From NCBI RefSeq assembly GCF_938039205.1, contig NZ_CALHVM010000058.1, forward strand, positions 80,939-144,938: a stretch of DNA of 64,000 nt, given 5' to 3'. Both the position numbers and the translations under genes were made by a program. Shown piece by piece: positions 52,451-59,633 of the stretch (its first letter is position 1; the number at the start of each line of letters is the position of its first letter). A model generated the notes under the pieces. It made no database searches. It was not told where the DNA came from and worked only from the letters and a program-made list of their open reading frames with translations. This stretch comes from an uncultured Campylobacter sp. GTDB lineage: Bacteria; Campylobacterota; Campylobacteria; Campylobacterales; Campylobacteraceae.

Positions 52451-53262
52451 GTTGGTGGAACGACTTTTATATAAATTTCGATCCGGTCGCGTTTGAGCTG
52501 TTTGGCATCAAGGTGCACTGGTACGGGATAATGTACGTCCTGGCACTGCTCGTGGCGCTTGGCGTGGCTAAATTTATCGTCAAGCGCGATAATATGCAAA
52601 TCTCAAATTCGCTGCTTGATAATTATTTCTTTTGGGTGGAAATCGGCGTGATACTGGGCGCGAGGCTCGGCTACATCGTCATTTATGATCCAAATACCGC
52701 TTATTATCTCACTCATCCTTGGCAGATTTTTAACCCCTTTCACAACGGTGAATTTGTAGGCATTCGCGGCATGAGCTATCACGGCGCTGTGGTCGGGTTT
52801 TTGATAGCGACGTGGGCCTTTTGCCGTAAATTTAAGCAAAATTTGTGGCAGCTTTTGGATCTCGTCGCACTTAGTATCCCGCTTGGATATTTTTTCGGTC
52901 GTATCGGAAATTTTTTAAACCAAGAGCTGTTCGGTCGTATCACGGATGTCTCATGGGCGATCAACGTCGCGGGGCAGATGCGTCATCCGTCGCAAATTTA
53001 CGAAGCGGTTTTAGAAGGGCTTGCGGTTTTTGCCATCCTTTTTGTTTATAGAAAATTTAAAAAATTTGACGGCGAACTCATTGCTCTTTATGCCATACTT
53101 TATACCTTTGCCAGATTTGTTTGCGAGTTCTTTAGAGAGCCTGATTTCGGTATCGGCTTTGTATTTTTAAATTTATCTATGGGGCAAATACTATCTTTTT
53201 TAATGTTTGCATGCGGCATTTTCCTTTATATTATCTTAAATAAAAAATATACAAAGTTTTAA
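52447..53262 (+). CDS. lgt: Prolipoprotein diacylglyceryl transferase Lgt
   Basis: 271 residues, seven membrane segments. The conserved RGMSYHGAVVGF with the key His, and GRIGNFLNQELFGR (Lgt signature 2) with the essential Arg. It attaches diacylglycerol to the lipobox Cys of prelipoproteins. Last gene of the GNAT-copZ-copA-torD-like run; a T-rich hairpin follows. Confidence 0.95.
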   Translation: MSWWNDFYINFDPVAFELFGIKVHWYGIMYVLALLVALGVAKFIVKRDNMQISNSLLDNYFFWVEIGVILGARLGYIVIYDPNTAYYLTHPWQIFNPFHNGEFVGIRGMSYHGAVVGFLIATWAFCRKFKQNLWQLLDLVALSIPLGYFFGRIGNFLNQELFGRITDVSWAINVAGQMRHPSQIYEAVLEGLAVFAILFVYRKFKKFDGELIALYAILYTFARFVCEFFREPDFGIGFVFLNLSMGQILSFLMFACGIFLYIILNKKYTKF

Positions 53263-53279
53263 AAGGTTTTTAAAGTAAT

Positions 53280-53331
53280 TTACGATACTATTATGCCGTT
53301 TTTATAGTATCGTAATTTAATTTTTTTTTAA
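53280..53331 (+). terminator. Rho-independent terminator after lgt
   Basis: Perfect 11-base stem TTACGATACTA (53280-53290) / TAGTATCGTAA (53305-53315), loop 14 bases, followed by a T-rich stretch with nine T in a row. Confidence 0.8.
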
Positions 53332-53367
53332 GTTATGATAACTTATCTCAATTTTATAGGAGGGCTC

Positions 53368-54066
53368 ATGAGTGGGCTAATCGAGGGCTTCTTAGGTAGG
53401 CAAGCGGATACGAAAAAAAGTCGTACTCCTGCCGTTTGGGACAGATGGCAAAGTATAACGGGACTGATTTTGGCCTGTTTTATTTTGTGTCACATGGTAT
53501 TTACCTCTACCATTTTATTCGGCAAGGGCGCATTTAACGCCGTTGTAGGTTTTGCGGAGGCTAAATTTTTATTCGGCGAGGCTACGTGGTGGATTACTAA
53601 CGTTATCGCTGCGATAATATTCGTCGTTTTTATCGCTCACGCATTTTTGGCGATGAGAAAATTCCCTGCAAACTACAGACAATACATCATGTTTAGAGGT
53701 CATAAAGACCGCATGAAGCACCTTGACACTACGCTTTGGTGGTTTCAGTTTTTGACCGGTTTTGCTCTATTTTTCGCAGCTAGCGCGCACCTAGTCGATA
53801 TAATCTTCGGCGGACACATTACTGCCGATAAATCAGCGGCCGCATTTCATCAACTAGAAATTTTCTACTTCGCTTTACTTTTATTTATGGTCGTTCACGC
53901 TAGCGTGGGAATGTACCGCCTATACGTAAAATGGGTAAGTATCGACGGAGTAAACAAACAAGAGATGTTCGCAAAAAGAAATAAAGCCAAAACTGCGATA
54001 TTTGCGGTTTTTGGAGTGCTCGCGGTCATCGCGCTGATCGCCGATTTCGTGTGGATCAGTCTTTAG
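53368..54066 (+). CDS. frdC: Fumarate reductase cytochrome b subunit FrdC
   Basis: 232 residues from ATG 53368 with Shine-Dalgarno AGGAGGGC (an ATG 33 bases earlier is in frame but has no such site). Five membrane helices, with haem-ligand histidines in FILCHMVF, FIAHAFLAMRKF, SAHLVDIIFGGH and MVVHASVGMYRL, as in Wolinella and Campylobacter FrdC. It carries electrons from menaquinol to FrdAB. First gene of frdCAB. Confidence 0.93.
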   Translation: MSGLIEGFLGRQADTKKSRTPAVWDRWQSITGLILACFILCHMVFTSTILFGKGAFNAVVGFAEAKFLFGEATWWITNVIAAIIFVVFIAHAFLAMRKFPANYRQYIMFRGHKDRMKHLDTTLWWFQFLTGFALFFAASAHLVDIIFGGHITADKSAAAFHQLEIFYFALLLFMVVHASVGMYRLYVKWVSIDGVNKQEMFAKRNKAKTAIFAVFGVLAVIALIADFVWISL

Positions 54067-54084
54067 GAAAAGGAGCTTTAAAAA

Positions 54085-56103
54085 ATGAACGTAAAATATT
54101 ATGATGCATTAGTTATTGGAGGCGGTCTAGCAGGACTACGCGCTGCCGTTGCCGCTGGAGAAAAGGGGCTAAGTACGGTAGTTTTAAGCCTAATTCCGGT
54201 TAAGCGTTCGCACTCTGCGGCTGCGCAAGGCGGTATGCAAGCCTCTTTGGGAAATTCAAAAATGAGCGAAGGCGACAACGAGGACGTACACTTTGCCGAC
54301 ACGGTAAAAGGTAGCGACTGGGGCTGCGATCAGCAAGTCGCGCGTATGTTTTGTCAAACCGCGCCTAAGGCGATCCGCGAGCTAGCGGCTTGGGGCGTGC
54401 CTTGGACTCGTATAACAAAAGGCGAGAGAAGCGCTATCATCAACGCCCAAAAAACGACTATCGTAGAAAAAGAAGAGGTCCACGGACTTATCCACTCTCG
54501 CGACTTTGGCGGAACTAAAAAATGGAGAACATGCTTTACGGCAGACGCTACCGGTCACACTATGCTTTTTGCCGTAGCAAACGAAGCTCTAAAACATAAC
54601 GTCGAAATTCATGACAGAAAAGAAGCTATCGCGCTAATCCACGCAAACAACCGCTGTTACGGCGCGATCGTTCGCGATCTAGTTAACGGCGAGATCACGG
54701 CATACGTCGCAAAGGGTACGCTAATCGCTACGGGCGGCTACGGCAGGGTTTATAAACACACTACAAACGCCGTAGTTTGCGAAGGTATCGGTGCAGCTAT
54801 CGCTCTTGAGACGGGAGTTGCGCAACTAGGAAATATGGAAGCGGTGCAGTTTCACCCGACTCCGATCGTTCCATCAGGCATTCTCTTAACAGAAGGCTGC
54901 CGCGGCGACGGCGGAATTTTACGCGACGTGGACGGATATCGATTTATGCCTGATTATGAGCCTGAGAAAAAAGAACTAGCTAGCCGCGACGTCGTAAGTC
55001 GCCGCATCATGGAGCATATCCGCGCAGGTAAAGGCGTACCTAGCCCTTATGGCTATCACGTTTGGCTAGATATCTCGATCCTAGGACGCGAGCATATCGA
55101 GAAAAACTTACGCGACGTTCAAGAAATTTGCGAAATCTTTAACGGCATTGATCCTGCCGATACCGAAGTATATACCGACGAGAACGGACGACAGCGCGGT
55201 AAGGGCTGGGCGCCGATCCTACCTATGCAGCACTACTCTATGGGTGGCATAAAAACTAAGCCTACAGGCGAGAGCCCGACGCTAGCGGGTCTATTTAGTG
55301 CTGGCGAAGCTGCGTGCTGGGATATGCACGGATTTAACCGTCTAGGCGGCAACTCCGTTTCGGAAACTGTCGTCGCGGGCATGATCGTGGGTGATTATTT
55401 TGCCGACTACTGCGGTAAGCACGAGATCGAAATAAACACCAACGATATCGAAAAATTCGTTAAAAAAGAGGAAGATTATCTAAAGAGCCTGGTTGAAAAA
55501 GAGGGCAAATTTAACGTATTTGAGATCAAAAACAAGATGAAAGACATCATGTGGGAGCACGTGGCGATCTTTAGAACCGGCGAAGGTCTAGCCGTAGCGG
55601 TAAAAGAGCTAGAAGAACTTTATAAACAATCTTTGGACGTCAAAGTTACAAACAAGGCGCTATTTGGCAACCCTGAGCTTGAAGAAGCCTACCGCGTACC
55701 AAAGATGCTAAAACTGGCCCTTTGTATCGCAAAAGGCGCGCTTGATCGCACCGAGAGCCGCGGAGCGCACTGCCGCGAGGACTATCCGAAACGCGACGAC
55801 CTAAACTGGCTAAACAGAACTCTAACTAGCTGGAAAGAGGGCGATACGCTACCGACCATCGTGTATGAGCCGCTTGACATCATGAAAATGGAAATTCCGC
55901 CGGCATTCCGCGGATACGGAGCTAAGGGTAACATCATCGAGCACCCCGACAGCGCCGTACGCCAAGCGCAGGTCGATGAGATCCGCGCCAAAATGGAAGC
56001 CGAAGGCAAAGGCAGATATGAGATCCAAGAAGCGCTAATGCACTATGATCTTCAGCCTAAATATAAAGCACCAAACGAAAGAGCAGGAATAGGATATGAG
56101 TAG
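54085..56103 (+). CDS. frdA: Fumarate reductase flavoprotein subunit FrdA
   Basis: 672 residues. FAD dinucleotide motif GGGLAGLRAA (12-21), the covalent-FAD His43 in RSHSAAAQGGMQ, QFHPTPI, LTEGCRGDGGIL, and MQHYSMGGI. It reduces fumarate to succinate at the cytoplasmic face, the terminal step of fumarate respiration, and in Campylobacter the same complex can serve as succinate dehydrogenase. Overlaps frdB by 8 bases. Confidence 0.97.
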   Translation: MNVKYYDALVIGGGLAGLRAAVAAGEKGLSTVVLSLIPVKRSHSAAAQGGMQASLGNSKMSEGDNEDVHFADTVKGSDWGCDQQVARMFCQTAPKAIRELAAWGVPWTRITKGERSAIINAQKTTIVEKEEVHGLIHSRDFGGTKKWRTCFTADATGHTMLFAVANEALKHNVEIHDRKEAIALIHANNRCYGAIVRDLVNGEITAYVAKGTLIATGGYGRVYKHTTNAVVCEGIGAAIALETGVAQLGNMEAVQFHPTPIVPSGILLTEGCRGDGGILRDVDGYRFMPDYEPEKKELASRDVVSRRIMEHIRAGKGVPSPYGYHVWLDISILGREHIEKNLRDVQEICEIFNGIDPADTEVYTDENGRQRGKGWAPILPMQHYSMGGIKTKPTGESPTLAGLFSAGEAACWDMHGFNRLGGNSVSETVVAGMIVGDYFADYCGKHEIEINTNDIEKFVKKEEDYLKSLVEKEGKFNVFEIKNKMKDIMWEHVAIFRTGEGLAVAVKELEELYKQSLDVKVTNKALFGNPELEEAYRVPKMLKLALCIAKGALDRTESRGAHCREDYPKRDDLNWLNRTLTSWKEGDTLPTIVYEPLDIMKMEIPPAFRGYGAKGNIIEHPDSAVRQAQVDEIRAKMEAEGKGRYEIQEALMHYDLQPKYKAPNERAGIGYE

Positions 56104-56815
56104 AAAAATCACCATAAAAGCATTTAAATATAATCCGCTAAGCAAAATTTCAAAGCCGCATTTCGCGACCTACGAGCTAGAGGAAACCGACGGTATGACG
56201 CTCTTTATAGCGTTAAATCAAATTCGTGAGAAATTTGACCCGGATCTTAGCTTTGACTTCGTTTGCCGCGCGGGTATCTGCGGCAGCTGCGGTATGCTAG
56301 TTAACGGTACGCCAAAGCTTGCTTGCCGTACGCTAACCAAAGACTATCCAAACGGCGTGATCGAGCTTATGCCTTTGCCGGTATTTAAACTACTAAAAGA
56401 CCTAAGCGTAGACACGGGTAACTGGATGAACGCGATGAGTAAGCGCGTGGAGAGCTGGATACACACCGACCACGAGACCGATATCTCTAAGCTTGAGGAA
56501 AAGGTTGAGCCTGAAGTGGCGCAGGAAGTATTTGAGCTTGATCGCTGCATCGAATGCGGTATCTGTGTAGCTGCGTGCGGTACGGCTATCATGAGGCCTG
56601 ATTTCATCGGTGCGGTCGGACTTAACCGCGTGGCTAGATTTAAAATCGACGCGCTTGATAAACGAACCGACGAGGACTTTTACGAGCTTATCGGCGATGA
56701 TGACGGCGTGTTTGGCTGTATGACTTTGCTAGGCTGCGAGGATAACTGCCCTAAACACCTTCCGCTTCAAAGCAGGATCGCATATATGCGCAGAAAGATG
56801 GCTGTAATAAAGTAG
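56096..56815 (+). CDS. frdB: Fumarate reductase iron-sulfur subunit FrdB
   Basis: 239 residues. [2Fe-2S] cysteines 57, 62, 65 and 77 (CRAGICGSC, then LAC). The [4Fe-4S]/[3Fe-4S] cysteines are 151, 154, 157 and 161 (CIECGICVAAC) and 208, 214 and 218 (GCEDNCP). Electron wire between FrdC haems and FrdA FAD. A good terminator follows at once. Confidence 0.97.
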   Translation: MSRKITIKAFKYNPLSKISKPHFATYELEETDGMTLFIALNQIREKFDPDLSFDFVCRAGICGSCGMLVNGTPKLACRTLTKDYPNGVIELMPLPVFKLLKDLSVDTGNWMNAMSKRVESWIHTDHETDISKLEEKVEPEVAQEVFELDRCIECGICVAACGTAIMRPDFIGAVGLNRVARFKIDALDKRTDEDFYELIGDDDGVFGCMTLLGCEDNCPKHLPLQSRIAYMRRKMAVIK

Positions 56816-56818
56816 CCA

Positions 56819-56839
56819 GGGGGTCGTAAGACCCCTTTT
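56819..56839 (+). terminator. Rho-independent terminator after frdB
   Basis: Stem GGGGTC / GACCCC with tetraloop GTAA, then TTTT, five bases after the frdB stop. Confidence 0.85.
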
Positions 56840-57131
56840 AAATTTAACTTTAAATTTTACTTTACCTCTTCTCAAATTTTATCGTCGAATTTGCCCTTTG
56901 AATTGGATTAAATTTATTCAAATTTGATGATACTTACTTTGTTAAATTTTCCAAAATATGCGGATATACGAAAAAGTCAAATTTTACTTAATTTTAAATT
57001 TGATTACAATTTTTTATGCTTGGTTTTTGCCCGCTTTGACTTCCCCGGTATAAATTTATAAATTGTATCTATTTGACTGTAAGACTTAGTTGTATTTAAT
57101 TATTTTTGCTTTAGGTGGTAAAATATACTTC
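56840..57131. other. AT-rich non-coding stretch after the frd operon
   Basis: No gene and no clear motif. A possible -10-like AAAATATACT near 57120 precedes the repeat element that starts at 57132. Marks the change from core to accessory sequence. Confidence 0.4.
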
Positions 57132-57331
57132 TTTTCTATAAAGTGCACATAAATTTATGATAAGGCAAAATGATTTTAAGCTCGTACTTTGAAAGCTTTT
57201 GAAATCTTGTGAAAATGATACTTGGTGGAAGCGAGGTTGTTCGAAATCTTGCTTTAAGTATCGTATTTAGCGCACTTCTCTAGAAAATAAAGCCAATTTT
57301 TACACACTTAAAAACACATTTATGGCACTTT
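57132..57331. repeat. Nested inverted-repeat element (structured RNA or MITE-like)
   Basis: TTTTCTATAAAGTGC (57132-57146) is nearly complementary to GCACTTCTCTAGAAAA (57272-57287), making a roughly 155-base foldback. Inside it GATACTT (57217-57223) pairs with AAGTATC (57256-57262), and GAAATCTTG occurs twice (near 57200 and 57243). AAAGTGC also has a further partner, GCACTTT, at 57325-57331. No ORF is seen. Could be a structured non-coding RNA, a small MITE, or the trace of an excised element. Confidence 0.45.
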
Positions 57332-57507
57332 TACGAGGCTGCTAAAAAAAGTTTAAGCTAAGCGGCGGTAAAAAATCGGTAATGAAAAGTTTAGTTTTCA
57401 ATACAAAAACGCAGGTGTGCCCTAAAATAGGCACTTTGCAATTTAAGCATTTGTCGTTTTTAAGTTTCAAACGCTTAAACGGCTAAATTTTCTTAAGAAT
57501 AGGGTAT

Positions 57508-57565
57508 GTTTCACGGCTTTTTTAGCTCGAAACTTAATTAAGGTTAAAATGTGAAACAAAAGCCG
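57508..57565 (-). terminator. Alternative hairpins after the toxin gene
   Basis: CGGCTTTT (57514-57521) pairs with AAAAGCCG (57558-57565), while GTTTCAC (57508-57514) pairs with GTGAAAC (57551-57557). The two pairings exclude each other in part. A third GTTTCAC lies at 57575. Likely end of the toxin-antitoxin transcript. Confidence 0.4.
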
Positions 57566-57577
57566 TTTTTATTCGTT

Positions 57578-57856
57578 TCACGCTTGCCACTTATTCGCGC
57601 CGTAAATGCCTAAAACATAAATAGCGTCATCCTCTATCGCGTAAGGTATCACGTAGCTTTTAAAAATAAGGTCTCTAACGCGCTCATCGTCAAAGCTTGC
57701 GGACTTGCGGCACATAAAAGGGCTGTCGCTTATCGTTTGTAGTTTTGCAATCAGCTTGTCTCTAAAATCGCGCGCTCTGTTTGGGCTATTCTTTGCGATA
57801 AAGTCAAACACTGCCTTTAGCTCGCGGTTAAAGCGTGCCGTGCGTCTAATTACCAT
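57578..57856 (-). CDS. RelE/ParE-family toxin of a type II toxin-antitoxin pair
   Basis: 92 residues. VIRRTARFNRELKAVFDFIAKNSPNRARDFRDKL and the ending DDAIYVLGIYGANK show the RelE/ParE fold (helix pair, then strands with basic residues and a closing beta strand). RelE members cut mRNA at ribosomes; ParE members poison gyrase. Which one applies is not clear. The antitoxin gene comes first and overlaps it by 7 bases, the usual order. Confidence 0.85.
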   Translation of the reverse strand: MVIRRTARFNRELKAVFDFIAKNSPNRARDFRDKLIAKLQTISDSPFMCRKSASFDDERVRDLIFKSYVIPYAIEDDAIYVLGIYGANKWQA

Positions 57857-58092
57857 TTTTCCATCTCAGCTTTTAACGTCTCTAACGGATAGGTTTCAAG
57901 CTCGCCGCGCCTGATAGCTTCAACGTCAGCTTTGTAATCGGCTATCCTTTGCTCCATTGTCTTACCGTCGTCGTAGATCGGATAATCCTCGTCGATAATC
58001 AGCTTCTGATTAGTCGTATCCGCCAACGCTTTACTTATTGCCACTATTTGGCTTATCAGCGTTTCGTCTGCTCGTATGGTTAGAGTTTGCAT
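57850..58092 (-). CDS. Antitoxin of the RelE/ParE pair
   Basis: 80 residues. The N-terminal part (LTIRADETLISQIVAISKAL) could be a ribbon-helix-helix-type DNA-binding and dimerisation region. The acidic C-terminal part (MEQRIADYKADVEAIRRGELETY) would wrap the toxin. RBS AGGAT, with a -10-like TACAAT 31 bases upstream. It probably represses its own operon. Confidence 0.75.
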   Translation of the reverse strand: MQTLTIRADETLISQIVAISKALADTTNQKLIIDEDYPIYDDGKTMEQRIADYKADVEAIRRGELETYPLETLKAEMEKW

Positions 58093-58122
58093 ATCCTAGC
58101 CTTTGTTTTAAAATTCACCACT

Positions 58123-58128
58123 ATTGTA
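58123..58128 (-). promoter_or_regulatory. Candidate -10 box for the toxin-antitoxin operon
   Basis: TACAAT on the minus strand, 31 bases before the antitoxin ATG. Confidence 0.4.
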
Positions 58129-58534
58129 CCGCCATTAGCTTACGGTAAAATAAAGCGTTCATTTTGTTTCTGTCGTATCGTCTTGGACCTGATATTGTCG
58201 CGCTTTGCTTCGCTTATGGCTGTTCATTTTTGCGCTCATTTCATCGGATCTATTTTGAGCCTGCGCTGATAGCGACGATATTTTAGCTTTGGCTAAGTGC
58301 TCATTTTGGGGCTGTTAATTTTTACCGCCTGGCTATGTTAAACGCGGGATTTTACTGTTAAATTTTTATGTTTCGTTAATGCTGTTTAATACTGTCTTTG
58401 GCGCGGTTTATGGTTTTATTTTGCCTTAGTACTTTTCCAAAAAATACGACGCGCAAAAAATGAAATGCACCCGGCCGATGTTTTAGCTACTCAGTTGTAT
58501 AGATTTGACCTGCCCCTACGGTTTGACTACTTTA
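58129..58534. other. Non-coding stretch beside the toxin-antitoxin pair
   Basis: No gene is seen in either strand; frames are short and broken. It may include the left boundary of the prophage, which could not be fixed. Confidence 0.35.
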
Positions 58535-58582
58535 CAGACTTAGGCTAAAATTGCGACTAGTCGCAAAACATTTCAAAGTCTG
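58535..58582. repeat. Perfect 16-base palindrome inside a wider inverted repeat
   Basis: TTGCGACTAGTCGCAA (58551-58566) reads the same on both strands and lies between CAGACTT (58535-58541) and AAGTCTG (58576-58582). Possible roles are an operator, a recombination site or a phage packaging/origin hairpin. Position at the left edge of the prophage region makes a recombination or phage role plausible. Confidence 0.5.
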
Positions 58583-58855
58583 CAAAAATTTTAAAATCCT
58601 GACGGTAGTAAAGAAAATGCGGCTACGCCGACCCCCACTAGCTCGCTATTTAGTAAAGGACCCTAAGAAATTTAATCTATCAAAAATAAAATATTATGAT
58701 AATGCCATAATCTAAAAGAATACTTACTTCTGACAATCATCTATTGTGTGTTTTAGGCTATGGGGTGTGTGCCTGCCCTCTGGCGTGCGCTGGTATGTTG
58801 TTGTTGTGTATTGTTTCGCTTGTATTGTGAGTAGCTCTCGGCGTGTTGAGATATT
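58583..58855. other. Non-coding, G/T-skewed stretch
   Basis: From about 58741 the plus strand becomes strongly G- and T-rich (GTGTGTTTTAGGC, TGTTGTTGTTGTGTATTG), a skew that fits the non-coding region of a single-stranded DNA phage. No gene is seen. Confidence 0.4.
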
Positions 58856-58878
58856 GCCCCGCGTGAGATGTGCGGGGC
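58856..58878. repeat. GC-rich hairpin downstream of the small minus-strand ORFs
   Basis: Perfect 7-base stem GCCCCGC / GCGGGGC with a 9-base loop in an otherwise AT-rich area. On the minus strand it lies 7 bases past the last small ORF, without a T-run, so it may be a terminator or the packaging/origin hairpin of a filamentous phage. Confidence 0.5.
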
Positions 58879-58884
58879 GTGTGT

Positions 58885-58980
58885 CTAGTTTTTCGCGCTG
58901 TGATTGTGCTTGTAGGTCTTGTAAGCTTCGTATAGCGCATAAGCTAACGTGATGGTAGCTAGCGTAATGATGAAATTCAT
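58885..58980 (-). CDS. 31-residue membrane peptide
   Basis: ATG 58980 behind AAAGGGGACAAAA, a good Shine-Dalgarno. The product starts MNFIITLATITLAYALYEAY and ends in a basic tail (KTYKHNHSAKN): one membrane helix, N-out/C-in by charge. Size and shape are like minor coat proteins (pVII/pIX) of filamentous phages, but the orientation is opposite to the replication genes. No family recognised. Confidence 0.5.
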   Translation of the reverse strand: MNFIITLATITLAYALYEAYKTYKHNHSAKN

Positions 58981-59004
58981 TTTTGTCCCCTTTTATTTCC
59001 TGCC

Positions 59005-59115
59005 TTATTTGCCTAAGTGCTTTTTATCCCACGCGGCTATTTTATCGCCAAAGAATACTAACGCTAAGATTAAAGCCCACGCAAAAACGTGCATAAAAAT
59101 CTCGCCACCGTTCAT
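59005..59115 (-). CDS. 36-residue membrane peptide
   Basis: ATG 59115 overlaps the stop of the previous small ORF (TAATG) and has AAAGGGGTAAAT before it. The product is one hydrophobic helix (IFMHVFAWALILALVFFG) followed by a charged tail (DKIAAWDKKHLGK). Likely translated together with its neighbours. Function unknown. Confidence 0.5.
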   Translation of the reverse strand: MNGGEIFMHVFAWALILALVFFGDKIAAWDKKHLGK

Positions 59116-59267
59116 TATTTACCCCTTTGTCCGTATATTGCAAAGCTTAAGAGGGCTAGCCCCTCGACAACTGCAAAAACTGCGCTAAAATCCGCTTTAA
59201 CAAATTGCAAAGCGTAAGCGCCGTTTGCGAAAATCCCTAAACCGATATTTTTAATCAATTCTACCAT
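59115..59267 (-). CDS. 50-residue membrane peptide
   Basis: ATG 59267 with no clear ribosome-binding site. The sequence is mostly hydrophobic with two possible short helices (NIGLGIFANGAYALQF and FSAVFAVVEGLALLSFAIYG) and a basic end (GQRGK). First of three tiny membrane ORFs read leftward, divergent from the recombinase gene. No family recognised; a phage coat, holin-like or exclusion peptide is possible. Confidence 0.45.
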   Translation of the reverse strand: MVELIKNIGLGIFANGAYALQFVKADFSAVFAVVEGLALLSFAIYGQRGK

Positions 59268-59325
59268 AATTTTTAAGGGTATGATATTTTACTTTGCCGC
59301 TCGCTTGTTTCACTCGCTCGCTAGA

Positions 59326-59336
59326 CCCCGCGTGAG
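59326..59336 (+). repeat. Second copy of the direct repeat CCCCGCGTGAG
   Basis: The 11-base word CCCCGCGTGAG occurs here and at 58857-58867, where it is part of the GC-rich hairpin. The two copies are 469 bases apart and flank the cassette of three small ORFs. Confidence 0.6.
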
Positions 59337-59340
59337 GTTT

Positions 59341-59633
59341 AAGGAAAGTGTGGTAAAAATGGTTAATGAAAAGAGAATGCGGGTAAATGATACTCTATCT
59401 ACTAAGGGGGTCTGAAACTTGTATGATACCACTCAAGTTTTTAACCTAATCCGTTAAGACTTCGTTAAAATGTTTTCCGTGAAGTTCCACGTGTCTGAAT
59501 TAGGGGTTTAACCCTGCTTTTAAGATTTTTGGGCTTCACGGGCTTAATATAATTCGTTTAAAAATCTTAGTGTTTAACACTGAATACAAGAAAGAATTAA
59601 AAGCCAAACATTTTAAAATTTAAGGGGTATCAG
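59341..59633 (+). ncRNA. Structured 5' region of the IS110-type recombinase, candidate guide RNA
   Basis: No ORF. From 59415 on, many inverted repeats crowd together: AAACTTG (59415-59421) / CAAGTTT (59434-59440); CCGTGAAG (59477-59484) / CTTCACGG (59534-59541); GGGTT-T-AACCC (59504-59514); TAAGATTTTT (59521-59530) / AAAAATCTTA (59560-59569); AGTGTT-T-AACACT (59569-59581). Some pairings exclude or cross each other. IS110-group elements such as IS621 encode a bridge RNA in the non-coding region next to the recombinase gene, so a similar guide RNA is a reasonable hypothesis here. The repeats could alternatively be operator sites or the phage origin. Confidence 0.45.

Noticed and set aside
58746..58952. 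68-codon plus-strand frame rich in Cys, Arg and Val
   Set aside because: Product of the G/T-skewed non-coding stretch; no ribosome-binding site, and it overlaps a better supported minus-strand ORF.
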